A stretch of DNA of 64,000 nucleotides, taken from the NCBI GenBank assembly GCA_021014945.1, contig MU266376.1, positions 1 to 64,000 of the forward strand, written 5' to 3'. The notes under the pieces were generated by a model that was not told the DNA's origin, did not search any database, and worked only from the letters and a program-made list of their open reading frames with translations. Of the stretch, positions 12,842-22,840 are shown piece by piece. The position numbers and the translations under genes were made by a program. The stretch comes from Leucogyrophana mollusca. Lineage: Eukaryota > Basidiomycota > Agaricomycetes > Boletales. Position 1 is the stretch's first letter. The number at the start of each line of letters is the position of its first letter.

Positions 12842-14648
12842 TCACTCGTCGTCGTGAAGCCGCGAAGGGAGGTGGGCGCGCAGCAGGTCGCCGAGGGATT
12901 TGTCTTCCCAGTGTGTGATCGTCGGGGGTGCGGGTGCGTCGCGTGGCGGGTGGCCCTGCGCATCGAGGTCGAGTGGCGGGAGCGCGTCAGGGGGATAGTC
13001 CACCGGGAGCAGCACCCCAGGCGCGGCCGCGAACCACGCGTGGCGCAGGGCGGAGGCGGCGCGCAGGCGGCGGGTGGGCTCGTATGCGAGGAGGCGGTCG
13101 ATAAGGTCGAGGGGCGTGGGCGTGTCGGGTGTGGTGTTGGTGTCGAGTGTGGGTGCGGACGTGGGGTGAGTCGGCGGGGTGGTGGGTAGGGCGGATGGGA
13201 GAGCGGGCGCAGTGAGGGAGGATGGGAGGGCGGGTGCAATGAGGGAGGACGGGGGGAGGTTCGGGAGGAGTCGGCGGAGGTCGATTCCTGGAGCGTCGAT
13301 GAAGGATACTTTGGTCGCGTCGGGGAGGGTTAGGAAGCTCTGTGTCGCGATAATAGTTGTGATCAGCGCCTGCGATGAGGGATTGGGTTTTGGGGGAGTG
13401 AATATGGGACTGGGGAAGAAGGAAATGGGATGCGAGACTGGGGGGAAATGGGATGCAAGGACAGAGGGAAATAAGACACCAGGACTGAGCCACGGAGACT
13501 CGTACTGGGAGGAGGCCCCACACCGAAAGTTGTAGAAGTAGCACACGGAAATAAAACGCAAGGACGCGCACGTACCGGCCAAGTATCCTCTGTTGGCGAG
13601 CCGCGAGTCTTGAATATGCTCCACGCGAGGCCGATCTCGCCGCGGTGCGCGTCGAAGAGGGGGGCGCGGGCCCAGTGCGCGGAGGGGTCGCTGGGACGGA
13701 GGGCGCGGGGTATGATGAATGGCGCTGGGGGGGCGTCGTCCTCGTCCTCGTCGTCCTCCTCGATACCGTCGTCGTCGTCGTTAGAGAGCCGGAGAGGCGT
13801 GAAGAACTCGGCAAAGGTGGCGCCGAGGCTCCATAGGTCGATGGCGAAGGCGTCGTACGTCCTGGGCCCGAAGAGGAGCTCGGGGGCGCGGTATGGTCTA
13901 CGTGCATGTGAGCGCAGACCACAAACGGGGAGGGATATCACTACACACCCCGTGGACACCTCGAAATACATCCTCTCCGGCGGCTCAGGCCACAAATCGC
14001 GCTCCCTCGCCTCCGGGGGCTCGTCCCCCTTCCAGGATATGCCAAAGTCGATGAGCTGGACGCGGCCGGTGGCGGTGAGGAGGACGTTGGCGGGCTTTAT
14101 GTCGCGGTGGGCGATGTGGGCGGTGTCGTGGAGGTAGGCAACGGCGGCAAGGGTCTGGAAGATGAGGGACTTGGCGAGGAGGGCGAAGGTGCGCTCGCGG
14201 GGGGACGGTGTGGGGGGCGGGAGGAGGGATATGAGGGGGTGGGGGGAGAATGTGTTGGAGGAGAGGAGGGCGGAGAGGGTGTAGGGGACGTACGGCATCC
14301 AGAAGCTCAGCGACTGCCCCCCGGGATCCAGCTTCTGCCCCAGCACGGCGACGATCTGCAGCGCGTCCGTCCGTCACACATCCAGGCTCCGCGACGAAAC
14401 TCAAAGTCACGTACGTTTGGATGCGCCGCCGATGCAAGCAATCGCGCCTCCTTCACGATGTCGTGCGGCTCCTTTGCGGCTGCTTTCGCGGTGGTGGAGG
14501 TCTTGATGGCGAGGCAGCGGGGGTGCGCCGGGTGCGTGCTCTGGGTCTGGGCGCACGCGACGAGGGAGAAGGGGCCGTGGGCGATGATGGAGACGGTGTT
14601 CCCGTTGGCGATGGGGAGATCGCGCACAAGATCGAGCTCGGTGTTCAT
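12842..14648 (-). CDS. CMGC-type serine/threonine protein kinase (Csk1-like)
   Basis: Four exons on the minus strand: 14648-14415, 14355-13949, 13897-13576, 13339-12842; about 486 residues. Kinase landmarks are in order: LAIKTS (ATP-anchoring Lys), the KEARLL helix-C Glu, HRDIKPANVLL catalytic loop, LIDFGISW and PYRAPELLFG. WSLGATFAE and a DRLLAYEPTRRLRAASAL helix near the end follow. The HRD/DFG/YRAPE wording is typical of CMGC kinases, and the whole resembles fungal CDK-activating kinases such as S. pombe Csk1. The usual glycine-rich loop is degenerate (IAHGPFSLVA). An acidic insert (DDDDGIEEDDEDEDD) and a Pro/Thr-rich insert interrupt the C-lobe. An upstream TTG-started extension to 14711 is also open, and a short additional 5' exon cannot be excluded. 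The first exon is duplicated as a dead copy at 19331-19520. Confidence 0.85.
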
Positions 14649-14756
14649 CGTGGCCGCGGCTCGAAGGGCGATATCTTGTGTCTTGATCGGGTCGGGGGCT
14701 GTCCGTTTCAAGTTCTACGTAATTTCTTTATCTGTTCCACTTCTCGATCTCTCCAC
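14516..14756 (+). repeat. Direct duplication flanking HET-2, left copy part 1
   Basis: This segment, covering the kinase first exon and start region, matches 19331-19568 almost base for base. With 16366-16697 it forms the left copy of a 0.54-kb direct duplication whose right copy is 19331-19872. The left copy is split by the insertion at 14757-16365. Confidence 0.85.
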
Positions 14757-16365
14757 TGCGTGTTGTCAAGAATTTCCTCTGGCGGCAAGGTGACTGTAGA
14801 GTCAGATTTCCGACAAGATTAGACCCATGCTTACAGCCGTCGGGCCAGTGGCCGTTTCTCCACATTTCCGACACGATTTCCGCCATGGATTACAGCCAGC
14901 TGGAATCTTGGGTCTGGGGCGCTTATTTCACGGGCTGCTACATTTTCCGTTTACCCTCGACATTATTCTCGATTTGGAATTATAGAATGATTTCATAATA
15001 ATTTTCTTTTATTAATCGATAACAAATAATAAATATGCATATATCTACGCCAACAGTGAACAGCAGGGAGCGGATATGAACAGTACAGAATGATGACGAG
15101 CTGGACAGCCAGGAGGTGAACTGAGGGCATAGTTATCGGAGTGATTCAGTTGCCCGCAAAAAAAGTCATTGAAGGTGAAGTATGCACATTCTAAACACTC
15201 GTGAAATCCGATCAACCACCAGCAAGCACCTGAGCATACAGACAGGCCCAGAGGGGAGTGTGAGTAGAAGGGGTTGAAGCGTCAATAATCAGAGGACTTG
15301 AAAACGTAATCACCGAGGTCTTTAGAGTGGGTGGTCTAGTCATCTGATGCGCTCAACATCCAGTGTTCGGCTCGACGCCAGAACTCGAATGATGACTGAG
15401 TCTACGTCTCATGTGGGCCTCTTGGTGTTGCTTCTGCTTGGCATTCGCCTCGCTTGACCCACCGGCCCAAACCGCAATCACCACTCCCGCTTCTGGCCAT
15501 GTCTTGATCTGTGAGTCTGCTAGGTAGATTCCGTGGATGTTGTGCTCGAGAAGATCTTGCATCTTTGGCTTAGATTGGCCTGGCCTCGTTCGACAACCAG
15601 GCCAGCGCTACGTACAACCAGCATCGGTGTTGATTGGCCTCTCGCATTGCTCTGATCGGATGAAGATATGGAACACCCTCGATGACGGGTCAGTCGCGGT
15701 CCAAGTTTGGAGTCTGCAGACACATGAGCGAGACTGTTGTGATGAAAGGCAAATGAAGAGCGACAAGGCAAAAATCAGGGCAAAGGGCTGGAACAGGTTT
15801 ATTTGAATCTCCGCAGACGTCATAACCTATGTCGTAACGGGCACCGTTACTCACGAGACGTCGATGGAGCGCGACACGAGAAATAACCAGCAAGATGCCA
15901 ACGACTGGCGTTGATTTGACGAAGAAGGTACAAAGCCCCGAAGTCCCAAGATAGACGTACGCTGACTAATGCTACCGACAGTACATCCCGAACGCGCAAT
16001 CGATACATCTGTACAATAACTATCTACGAGAGTCCGTGAATGGCCGTCAAGGTAAGTAGATTGCCCGTAAACATGCTACAATGACCATGACCATGACATA
16101 TGTTTTATTCAGGAAAATACCGCATATGCGCGAGTATGCAAGGACTTTCCCAGCTGAGTCAACATTGGAACTGGTCGGAAATTGTGTCTTTTAGCTACGA
16201 AGATCCCAGCTGAATTCCTCCTCAGCTGAAATTTGACCTCCTTAGATTTCCGACGTTCTTACAGCCGGGGGAAAGCTGACGGCGGTCAAGTGGCGGAGAT
16301 TTAGCCTCCCCCTACGATTACAGCAGCATTTCGACGGTTGTAATTTTTGGCCAACACGCGGTGAG
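14757..16365. mobile_element. TIR-type transposon-like insertion, 1.6 kb, apparently non-autonomous
   Basis: The uninterrupted paralogous site at 19563-19575 reads straight from CTCCAC into the ankyrin start codon. Here the same CTCCAC hexamer occurs on both sides (14751-14756 and 16366-16371) of 1,609 extra bases, as expected for a target-site duplication. The left end GCGTGTTG-tCAA (14758) is mirrored by CAACACGC (16352-16359) as an imperfect terminal inverted repeat. On the right the inverted repeat stops about six bases short of the flank. Both ends carry scattered subterminal copies of TTACAGCC and ATTTCCGAC. I find no transposase; an AT-rich core lies near 14970-15040. Superfamily cannot be assigned. 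Confidence 0.65.
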
Positions 16366-16376
16366 CTCCACCCCAA

Positions 16377-16697
16377 ATGTCAGACAGCGAACAAATATCG
16401 CCAGAAGGTAACTCCGAATCCCAATCTCACTGCCCACTCGAGCCTAATCCACAACTCATTAACATAAACTCCCAACGAACCCCAGACCTCCGGCTCGCAC
16501 AAAGCGGGAGCCAAGATCGAATAACGGCCCACTTCCAGGACGACAAACACGGAGACGTGCTCAACTACCAAGACGTATACATCCGCCCTCCCTCCCTCCT
16601 CTCCTCTCCACCCCCGCTGATCACCATGATCCCAATCGCCCCGCCCTCTAAAGTACAGGAAACACGGATATGTCCCTCCTCGCCACACCCCGATGCC
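16377..16697 (+). pseudogene. 5' remnant of the YAR1-like ankyrin gene
   Basis: This copies the first three exons of the ankyrin gene at 19573. It starts with the same ATGTCAGACAGCGAA, then an intron, then the exon encoding LAQSGSQDRITAHFQDDKHG. The donor after the second exon (GTGTACGT in the intact gene) has become GTATACAT, and the donor after the 14-nt third exon has changed from GTACGT to ATATGT. Homology stops abruptly at 16697. It is the left copy, part 2, of the direct duplication around HET-2. Confidence 0.8.
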
Positions 16698-16920
16698 AGC
16701 GCAGCTCTGAGAGTTCTGGTGTGTGCGAGTTGAATCGGAGGTATGTGGAAGTCATCTTCATTTCCGTTCAAGTCATTGATATCACAGTTATTGTACATGA
16801 AGGGAAAGGGTACATGAGTAGCAGCAAATGGGTCGTAGTCCTCGTCAGAAGAAGAATCGGGATCGTGAAACTGTGGGGGATGGATGAGCCATGGTAAAGT
16901 CGATGTGACAGATGCGGGTG

Positions 16921-18781
16921 TCACGCTACAGGTGTCTCCAGACGTTCTAGGGCGCCCGCCCCAGCTGTTTTCATCTTCCGCTTCCTAGAACGTCTGGTAT
17001 CGAGACTAACCGTATGGGAAACTGCACGGTTTCGAACCCGCTGCGTCCGAACAGGCCCTAACTCGGACACTTGCTCCACTGGACTGATAAATATTATACA
17101 GTTATCGACCACTCCGAAAGGACCTAGGGGGAAAAGGAGTTGCTTACCGATGCACTGCCACGCATTTGGGGCGATCCACAGAGATGGAGACAATCAACTG
17201 CCACGTACGATCCCACTGCAATGCACCAAGACCAAGTGTAGTGGTCACAGTGACCCTCATCTCCCCTCGTAAAGGTTTGAACGCCCATTCCCCAGGATGT
17301 ATGTCGCTATTGTTGCAACGACTCTCATTTCCGTGAAGCTCGTAGAGCCCCAGCCTGGACAGGTCAATGTGGACGCATGAGCGGTTCGACCGCCATCCAA
17401 TGGTTACACAAAACTCCTCCCTGCTCGCCCGATTTTGGTAAAAGAAAACATACGGACATCCTGGCGTCCATTTGTATTCCCGATCCGGTGTGGCGTCCGA
17501 TATTCCGTCCCCGAGTGAACATTGGGATAGCACAAAACCCTCTTGGGCAGCTTGGGTGTCTTCCACGCGTAAGACGCGAACAAAGGCTTCTTTCACGTCA
17601 TCAAATAGATACTCGCTCTCATACTGTGATACCCTTGGGAAAGGCCGAGGTGGGGGGTTACTCCCGTTGTCGGCAGTGGCAGAGATAGTCATGTCCGTGG
17701 CGACAAAGTCATCATAAGGCCCAGAGATCTTGAGTACGTGTTGCAGAAAAACCCTCCGAAATAGGCCATCCTTGCAACTAAGATGGATGCCAACGAGACG
17801 GCCCTCATCTGAACAGGCAAGCGCTGCTGTGTACCCGACTGACCAGGGATTCGCCCTAATGGGCATACTTATTTGGACGCCACTGTTGGTGAGGGAGAAA
17901 TCTGATTTGTGCCTCGCATTTTTATATGTCGACGCGAAGAGACGAGTAAAGGCGGTGGATGGAATTCGGTCGATTGTGGTGGAGTGTTGGAAGTTGTCGG
18001 GTGAGGGAGCGAATAGAGCTGACGCCAGGCTCCACTGGATCTTGGCACCGGTGGACGTCCAAGCAAATATGCTTTGGTCATTCGACGCCCTCATGATCTC
18101 GTGCTGAAGCCTGATGAACGCGTTCTCTCCTTCCCCGTATAACAGCGGCATGTGAACACCGAAAATTCCCATCAACGAGTACGCTCTATCCTCTACCCTC
18201 GTCGTTTGTCTCCGTGAAGCCCACGACATCTTCCTCGCTATGCTCACTTCTGCAAGCGGCAATTCGCCTGACAAGACTCCCTCGTCTACACCAGTAATGG
18301 ACGCGATGACGGAGATCAACCCGGCTTTGGAACCTATCTTCACCCAATCCCCTGCTAAGAACACGATTCTCCTGGGAGCAATCCCCTCCTGCAAAGTCCA
18401 GCCCCTGGAAAACCACTTGCTGTTCCGAAACCGGGAGTTTTCGTCGGCCGGGTCCTCGTCGCTGGGTACATCTTCTAAATACGCGTAGCATATTTGAGCC
18501 TCTGCGTACCAGCGATACATGGAGTTTATCGCTTCCGAAAGCTCCGCACTGCTACGTTTGTCGATGCAACAGGTGTCGATCCAGAGGTATTTGTATCCGT
18601 CCGCGAGAGCTTGTGCGCAACAGTGCTCAATCTTTGTATACCCTTTGAATTGCTCCGGCGAAGGTTTGTTGATATCACGAAAGGTGACTTCTTCTTCACC
18701 CCATACATGAGACAGTATGGCGTACGTCGGCGTGCGCTGTGGTTCTTCGAGCTTTAAAGTCTCCGTGTTTAGGAGGTACAT
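16921..18781 (-). CDS. HET-domain protein 2
   Basis: Two exons on the minus strand, 18781-17148 and 17083-16921, about 598 residues. It has the same architecture as HET-1: YAILSHVWG, WIDTCCIDKRSSAELSEAI, RGWTLQEGIAP, EDRAYSLMGIFGVHMPLLYGEG, SNDQSIFAW, then the long C-terminal region. The conserved phase-2 intron leads to a 54-residue tail with a strongly basic stretch (RRSRKRKMK), a plausible nuclear localisation signal. The closest relative in the window is the pseudogene HET-4, which shares coding sequence, upstream region and intron. The gene lies between two direct copies of the kinase/ankyrin spacer, so it seems to have arrived with that duplication. Reading through the intron gives an alternative product ending at 17144. 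Confidence 0.85.
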
Positions 18782-18965
18782 GGCGCAAGCTCTTAGAGCA
18801 AGTACGTCTGAAGGCGCTGTCGATTCTGCGTTATCTCGATCAGTGATTAGAGGACGCTATCCCAGACCATGTTTGCTCACCCCGCGTTGTCGCAGAAAGG
18901 TTTTGAATAAGGACAAACAAGTTACTAGGGGAGCTCAGAGTAGGACGCTTAACACTTGCGCTTGA

Positions 18966-19330
18966 GCGTACGCTTGTACTGTGTCTGCCCACAGGCGGAT
19001 GCGCTGTCAACCCACGGTAGGACCCATACCCACCGTATTCTGCCCGGGTCGGGTACGGTCATGCCCTCGCCGCTCGGTTTACCCGTGGGTTTCATCAGGT
19101 CACAACCCGGATACACCCATGGTATCCCCTATTTCAAACTGGCCCCCGCCGCTCGGCGCTTTCCGAAAGCGTTCCCGCGCATTATCGAGCTCGCTGTCTG
19201 CAACGATGAGCACGCTATTTTCATCATTATTACAGTTTTTTTGTCAGTTTATTCTGTGTCCCATATCATAGGTGTAGAATAAGGAATTATAAATATTACT
19301 TAAGTGCTATAGTCACACTACCTGAGCCTG
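18966..19330. other. Spacer upstream of HET-2
   Basis: The first part (18782-18905, just before this entry) resembles the HET-4 upstream region. The rest contains GC-rich, imperfectly repeated CCCG/GGGT words near 19010-19130 and an AT-rich stretch near 19200-19310. No gene is visible. Confidence 0.4.
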
Positions 19331-19520
19331 AGCGGGGGTGCGCCGGGTGTGTGCTGGCTCTGGGCGCGTGCGACGAGGGAGAAGGGGCCGTGGGCGATGA
19401 TGGAGACGGTGTGCGAGCGGGCGATGGGGAGATCGCGCACGAGATCGAGGTCGGTGTGCATCGTGGCCGTGGCTCGAAGGGCGGTTATGCATGCCTTGAT
19501 CGGGTCGGGGGCTGTCCGTT
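19331..19520 (-). pseudogene. Truncated copy of the kinase first exon
   Basis: The minus strand here reads the kinase N-terminus with substitutions (MHTDLDLVRDLPIARSHTVS against MNTELDLVRDLPIANGNTVS in the complete gene). It continues through IIAHGPFSLVA and ends at a sharp homology border at 19331, with no catalytic loop or later exons. It lies head to head with the ankyrin gene, exactly as the complete kinase once must have, so it marks the right end of the duplication that surrounds HET-2. Confidence 0.85.
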
Positions 19521-19872
19521 TCTATGATATGTAATTTCTTTATCTGTTCCACTTCTCGATCTCTCCACCCAAATGTCAGACAGCGAAGAAATATCGCCAG
19601 AAGGTAATTCCATCTAATCCCAGTGCCCACTCCCAATCCACAGCTCATTAACATTCCCAACTTGAACCCACCCCAGCCCTCCTCCGCCTCGCACAAAGCG
19701 GGAGCCAGGATCGAATAACGGCCTACTTCCAGGACGACAAACACGGAGACGTGCTCAATTACCAAGACGTGTACGTACCCCAATCGCCCTCCCTGCTCTA
19801 CAACAGCGTTGATCATCCCAATCACCAGTACAGGAAACACGGGTACGTCCCTCCTCGCCACACCCCGATGCC
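19331..19872 (+). repeat. Direct duplication flanking HET-2, right copy
   Basis: This uninterrupted 542-base copy of the kinase/ankyrin 5' regions also serves as the empty site for the insertion at 14757-16365. The left borders of both copies begin at AGCGGGGGTGCGCC and the right borders end at CACCCCGATGCC. It overlaps the kinase pseudo-exon and the first exons of the intact ankyrin gene. Confidence 0.85.
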
Positions 19873-20439
19873 CACTCACCTCCCCGTATCCAGTGCTCCA
19901 CTTTGCGTACGTCACTTGCGAGGCGGGGGGGCGTGATAACTGATGATTAATACCTGACTCCGACCCCGAACAGCGTGCGACACGGCTGGGAAGACACCGT
20001 CGACCTCCTCACCACCCACGACGCCGGCTGCGACCTCGACCTCGTGAACCTCCACTCCGACACCCCCATCTCCCTCGCCGTCAAACTAGACGACGAGGAC
20101 GCCCGCAGATCGATACTCAGGACGCTCATCCTTGCGGGGGCTAGTACCGAGTGCGTCTCCATCCGTCCTGGGTGCTTCGTTGGCGCCGAGACTGATTGTG
20201 ATTGTGCTGCAGGGGGGTCCTGAACCGCGTCTCGCCGGATGTACTGCAGGAGATCAGGGATTACGAGCAGGAGCGGGACGAGGCCGAGGCCGAAGAGGAA
20301 GAGGAAGAGGACGCTAGACCGGCGTTTGATATGGAGGACGTGGCATCAGGTGCGCCACTTGGTTTTCGACGATGATTTCCGTGCTGACGCGCCTCCAGAC
20401 GACGAGGGCCCCGGTGGTTCTGGTTCGGATTCAGAGTAG
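19573..20439 (+). CDS. Small ankyrin-repeat protein, YAR1-like
   Basis: Seven exons keep phase: 19573-19603, 19677-19770, 19829-19842, 19894-19906, 19974-20150, 20213-20349, 20399-20439, giving 168 residues. Exons 3 and 4 are micro-exons of 14 and 13 nt. Joined they restore the ankyrin helix GNTVLHFAVRHGWEDTVDLL, which is strong evidence for them. A second repeat reads SDTPISLAVKLDDEDARRSI. The C-terminus is acidic (EAEAEEEEEEDARP) and ends GGSGSDSE. Length, two to three repeats and acidic tail fit yeast Yar1, a chaperone of ribosomal protein uS3; this is a family-level guess. Its start region lies head to head with the dead kinase exon. Four partial copies of this gene or its ends occur in the island, but this is the only one that splices cleanly. 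Confidence 0.7.
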
Positions 20440-20849
20440 AGTGTACGTGTATGTGTGTTAATGATAATGTTCAGTGGGTCCGGAGCTCAGATTCAATGGA
20501 GTTTATGCACTAGTACGAGTGTGCCGTCTGACTGCTCTCCGAAGACCAATGCCCACGCAGCTGCACAACTGAGGTACGAAGCTGGATGCGGGGCATATCA
20601 CAAGCAACTGGTTGTGCTACGTCGATCAAAGGAAAGACCAGCAAGTACCGGCGCCGGCGTGCCCTTCACTTAGCAAATATTTACGTACATACGTACCTCA
20701 ATGAACTCAGGCAGACCATCCCTTGACCTGCCACTCCTCGCCCACCGCACCCTCCAAGTCCCGCAATGGAGTGGCCTGTTCGGATTACCTCCACCAGTAC
20801 CGTAACATTGTCAAGGAGGTCGGGGGACACGGTGCCAAGGTTAAATCAG
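20440..20849. other. Post-ankyrin spacer, repeated downstream
   Basis: No gene. The stretch around 20575-20675 is similar to 31450-31575, and the ankyrin 3' end with following bases is also found at 27995-28200. These are duplicated flanking sequences, not coding regions. Confidence 0.55.
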
Positions 20850-21650
20850 CGCAAGGTGTTGTGCAGCGTGGCAGGCGACAAGCCCATTATAAGACATCTT
20901 CGCACTAAACTGCTGTCTCACTGCCGCACACTTCTCGAATACCCCAAAACAACTGCCGCGCCCGGGCCACTCGACTTACGCAAGCCTGCTGCATCAATTC
21001 CGGTCTTCGAGATGAGGCCTGAGGGCTGACGCATCCTCCATCATGATGCGTGGGTGCCATTTTCATCCAAGCCAACCGCCACCGGCGCCAGGTTCCCGCA
21101 ACGGACATGGGTTGAACTTGCTGATGACCGGATGCCGACCGGTGGGCCCGGGGCGTATTGCAATCCCAAAACGTACTTGGGTCGGTGCAAAGGAACGTCT
21201 GTCTGTGTACGGCGACGGAAGTATCATGGGGATCTGAGGCCGGGATTAGCCTCGCTGCAGCTGTCCTGACCGAAAACAAAGATAGGCTCACAGCGCCTGA
21301 AGCGGGGGGATATGGCGGCACTCACGGACGTGTTCCCCTACCGTCACTCAGAGATTGTCACAAGGTACGAGCTCTCCCCACGGCACCAGCAGGATCCCGG
21401 CCTCCCACCGGTCATCATCACCCCTCACCCCCCCAAAGGGGCTCTGACACCCAGTCAGTCCGAAGCTGACGCGTCTGCAGAGCAAGGGACGCGGTGTAAA
21501 CTACAACTTGAAGGAAGCACTTCCCATGCTCTCCGTGCTCATATAGACATCGACGTGGACACCAAACGGCCCGACCGCAATTCCAAGCCACGAGGGAACC
21601 TTCCCTGGTAGTCGGATTCCGGCAAGACAAAGCAGGACAAGACACAGCGG
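20850..21650 (+). repeat. Island repeat, copy A (paired with 26907-27665)
   Basis: About 0.8 kb that is repeated six kilobases downstream. The similarity begins at GTGCAGCGTGGCAGGCGACA in both copies. It rises to near identity over the last 150 bases, around GACATCGACGTGGACACC. Both copies contain stops and small indels in every frame, so the block is not a conserved coding region as far as I can see. Confidence 0.8.
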
Positions 21651-22170
21651 AGGTCCGAGTAGTCGCTTGAGTCCCAATACCACCAGTGCAGCTGTATTCT
21701 TGCTCCGACGACACTAAAATGATGTTTTGCATCTTCGGTCGCCGAGTTCTGGGGGGATTGCGGACCACGATGGCGCAGCGAGGGTATCGTGGTGATGGAA
21801 TTGGAAAGCCCCGGTTCCAGTGTCGAGTTGTACGTGAGAGCAGGTATGATCATGTCGCATAACCAAATACGTGCCGGTTGTTTGAACTCGACGAATAAGC
21901 TATGAAGTTACACGTCGATGTGGGACCTTGTTGACTCAATTGTTGACTTGTCGTCTGTTCCACCTTTACCCAAAACAAAAAAAGAAAGTTGCTCCCACGG
22001 TGTCCCATTCGCCCATCAATCCATCTTCAAAATTCAAGTTCCCCCGCCATGACGTCCCCGAACAGAGTCCCCCTTATCTATGACACCTCTTATGCGACAG
22101 ACTAAATCCGGAGAGCCGCTGCTGAAGCCTGAAGCCGAACAACTACGGCGCGGAGCTTGCGAAATCGAAT

Positions 22171-22228
22171 AGCACCCTGCATGCACAGCAGAAGGGCCGG
22201 GGTCCACAGCATGAATCGTGCAGCGAGC
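22171..22228 (+). promoter_or_regulatory. Shared upstream element of the plus-strand HET genes (copy 2)
   Basis: Same TGCATGCA-centred block as at 3657, here 349 bases before the truncated HET start. In this copy and at 28466 the similarity extends over more than 400 bases of flanking sequence, reflecting the recent duplication. Confidence 0.5.
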
Positions 22229-22519
22229 ATACACAACACGATTTTGCTTCTTGATTTCTAGCACCCTCGCGGTCATTGGTAGCGCCGCACGACTCTCGAT
22301 ACATATAAACCATGAACATCAGCGAATATAGAATATCTACTTTCTGAAGCAGCCGTTACGTCGAATCACCTTCACACTCCCGATTCGTCGGAGCACGACT
22401 CGAAGTTCATCGATGAATGAAGTGTTGGCCACGGTGAATCTTCTTTCACAGTATGTGCCCCAGACCCATCTATTGCAAGGTGTTTACGGGTTCAACAGCG
22501 TCCTTCAAGCGTCCTTACC

Positions 22520-22715
22520 ATGCGCCTTCTCAACGCGACCACCCTAAAGCTCGAAGAATCACAAAGCAAGGCTCGAAACACCATACTCTCCTACGTATGG
22601 GGCGACGAAGAAGTATCCTTTCGCAAAACAAGCGAACCCCACGCGGTGAACCTCAAAGGGCACTCCAAGATCGAGTATTGGTGCGCACAGGCACTCGAGG
22701 ATGGGCTCGAATACG
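22520..22715 (+). pseudogene. Truncated HET-domain gene
   Basis: The start codon and first 65 codons match HET-3 closely (MRLLNATTLKLEE, ILSYVWGDEEVSF, ALEDGLEY). The similarity then ends abruptly before the essential WIDTCCIDK motif. About 450 bases of upstream sequence are also shared with HET-3, so promoter and N-terminus were copied and the rest was lost. A short product with an unrelated tail could still be made up to 22840, but it would have only part of a HET domain. Confidence 0.85.
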
Positions 22716-22840
22716 ACGGTACACACCGTCCATGCATTGGTGCGTTATCCCTACACATTGCCAAACCGGGTTTGAACTCCAGACGCACTAACATATCAGA
22801 ATTCGCTTGCAGCTGCACATCGTACAATATCCCGATCTGA

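Noticed and set aside
12731..13189. Plus-strand frame opposite the kinase C-terminal exon
   Set aside because: Antisense shadow of the Pro/Thr-rich kinase exon; the kinase frame has clear catalytic motifs.
17020..17040. tRNA T-arm-like sequence (GGTTTCGAACCCGC)
   Set aside because: No acceptor stem, D-arm or anticodon arm can be paired at the right distances; the bases belong to the HET-2 tail exon.
19010..19130. GC-rich CCCG/GGGT words as a possible retrotransposon LTR or telomere-like tract
   Set aside because: No second LTR, primer-binding site, TG...CA ends or regular telomere unit can be found.
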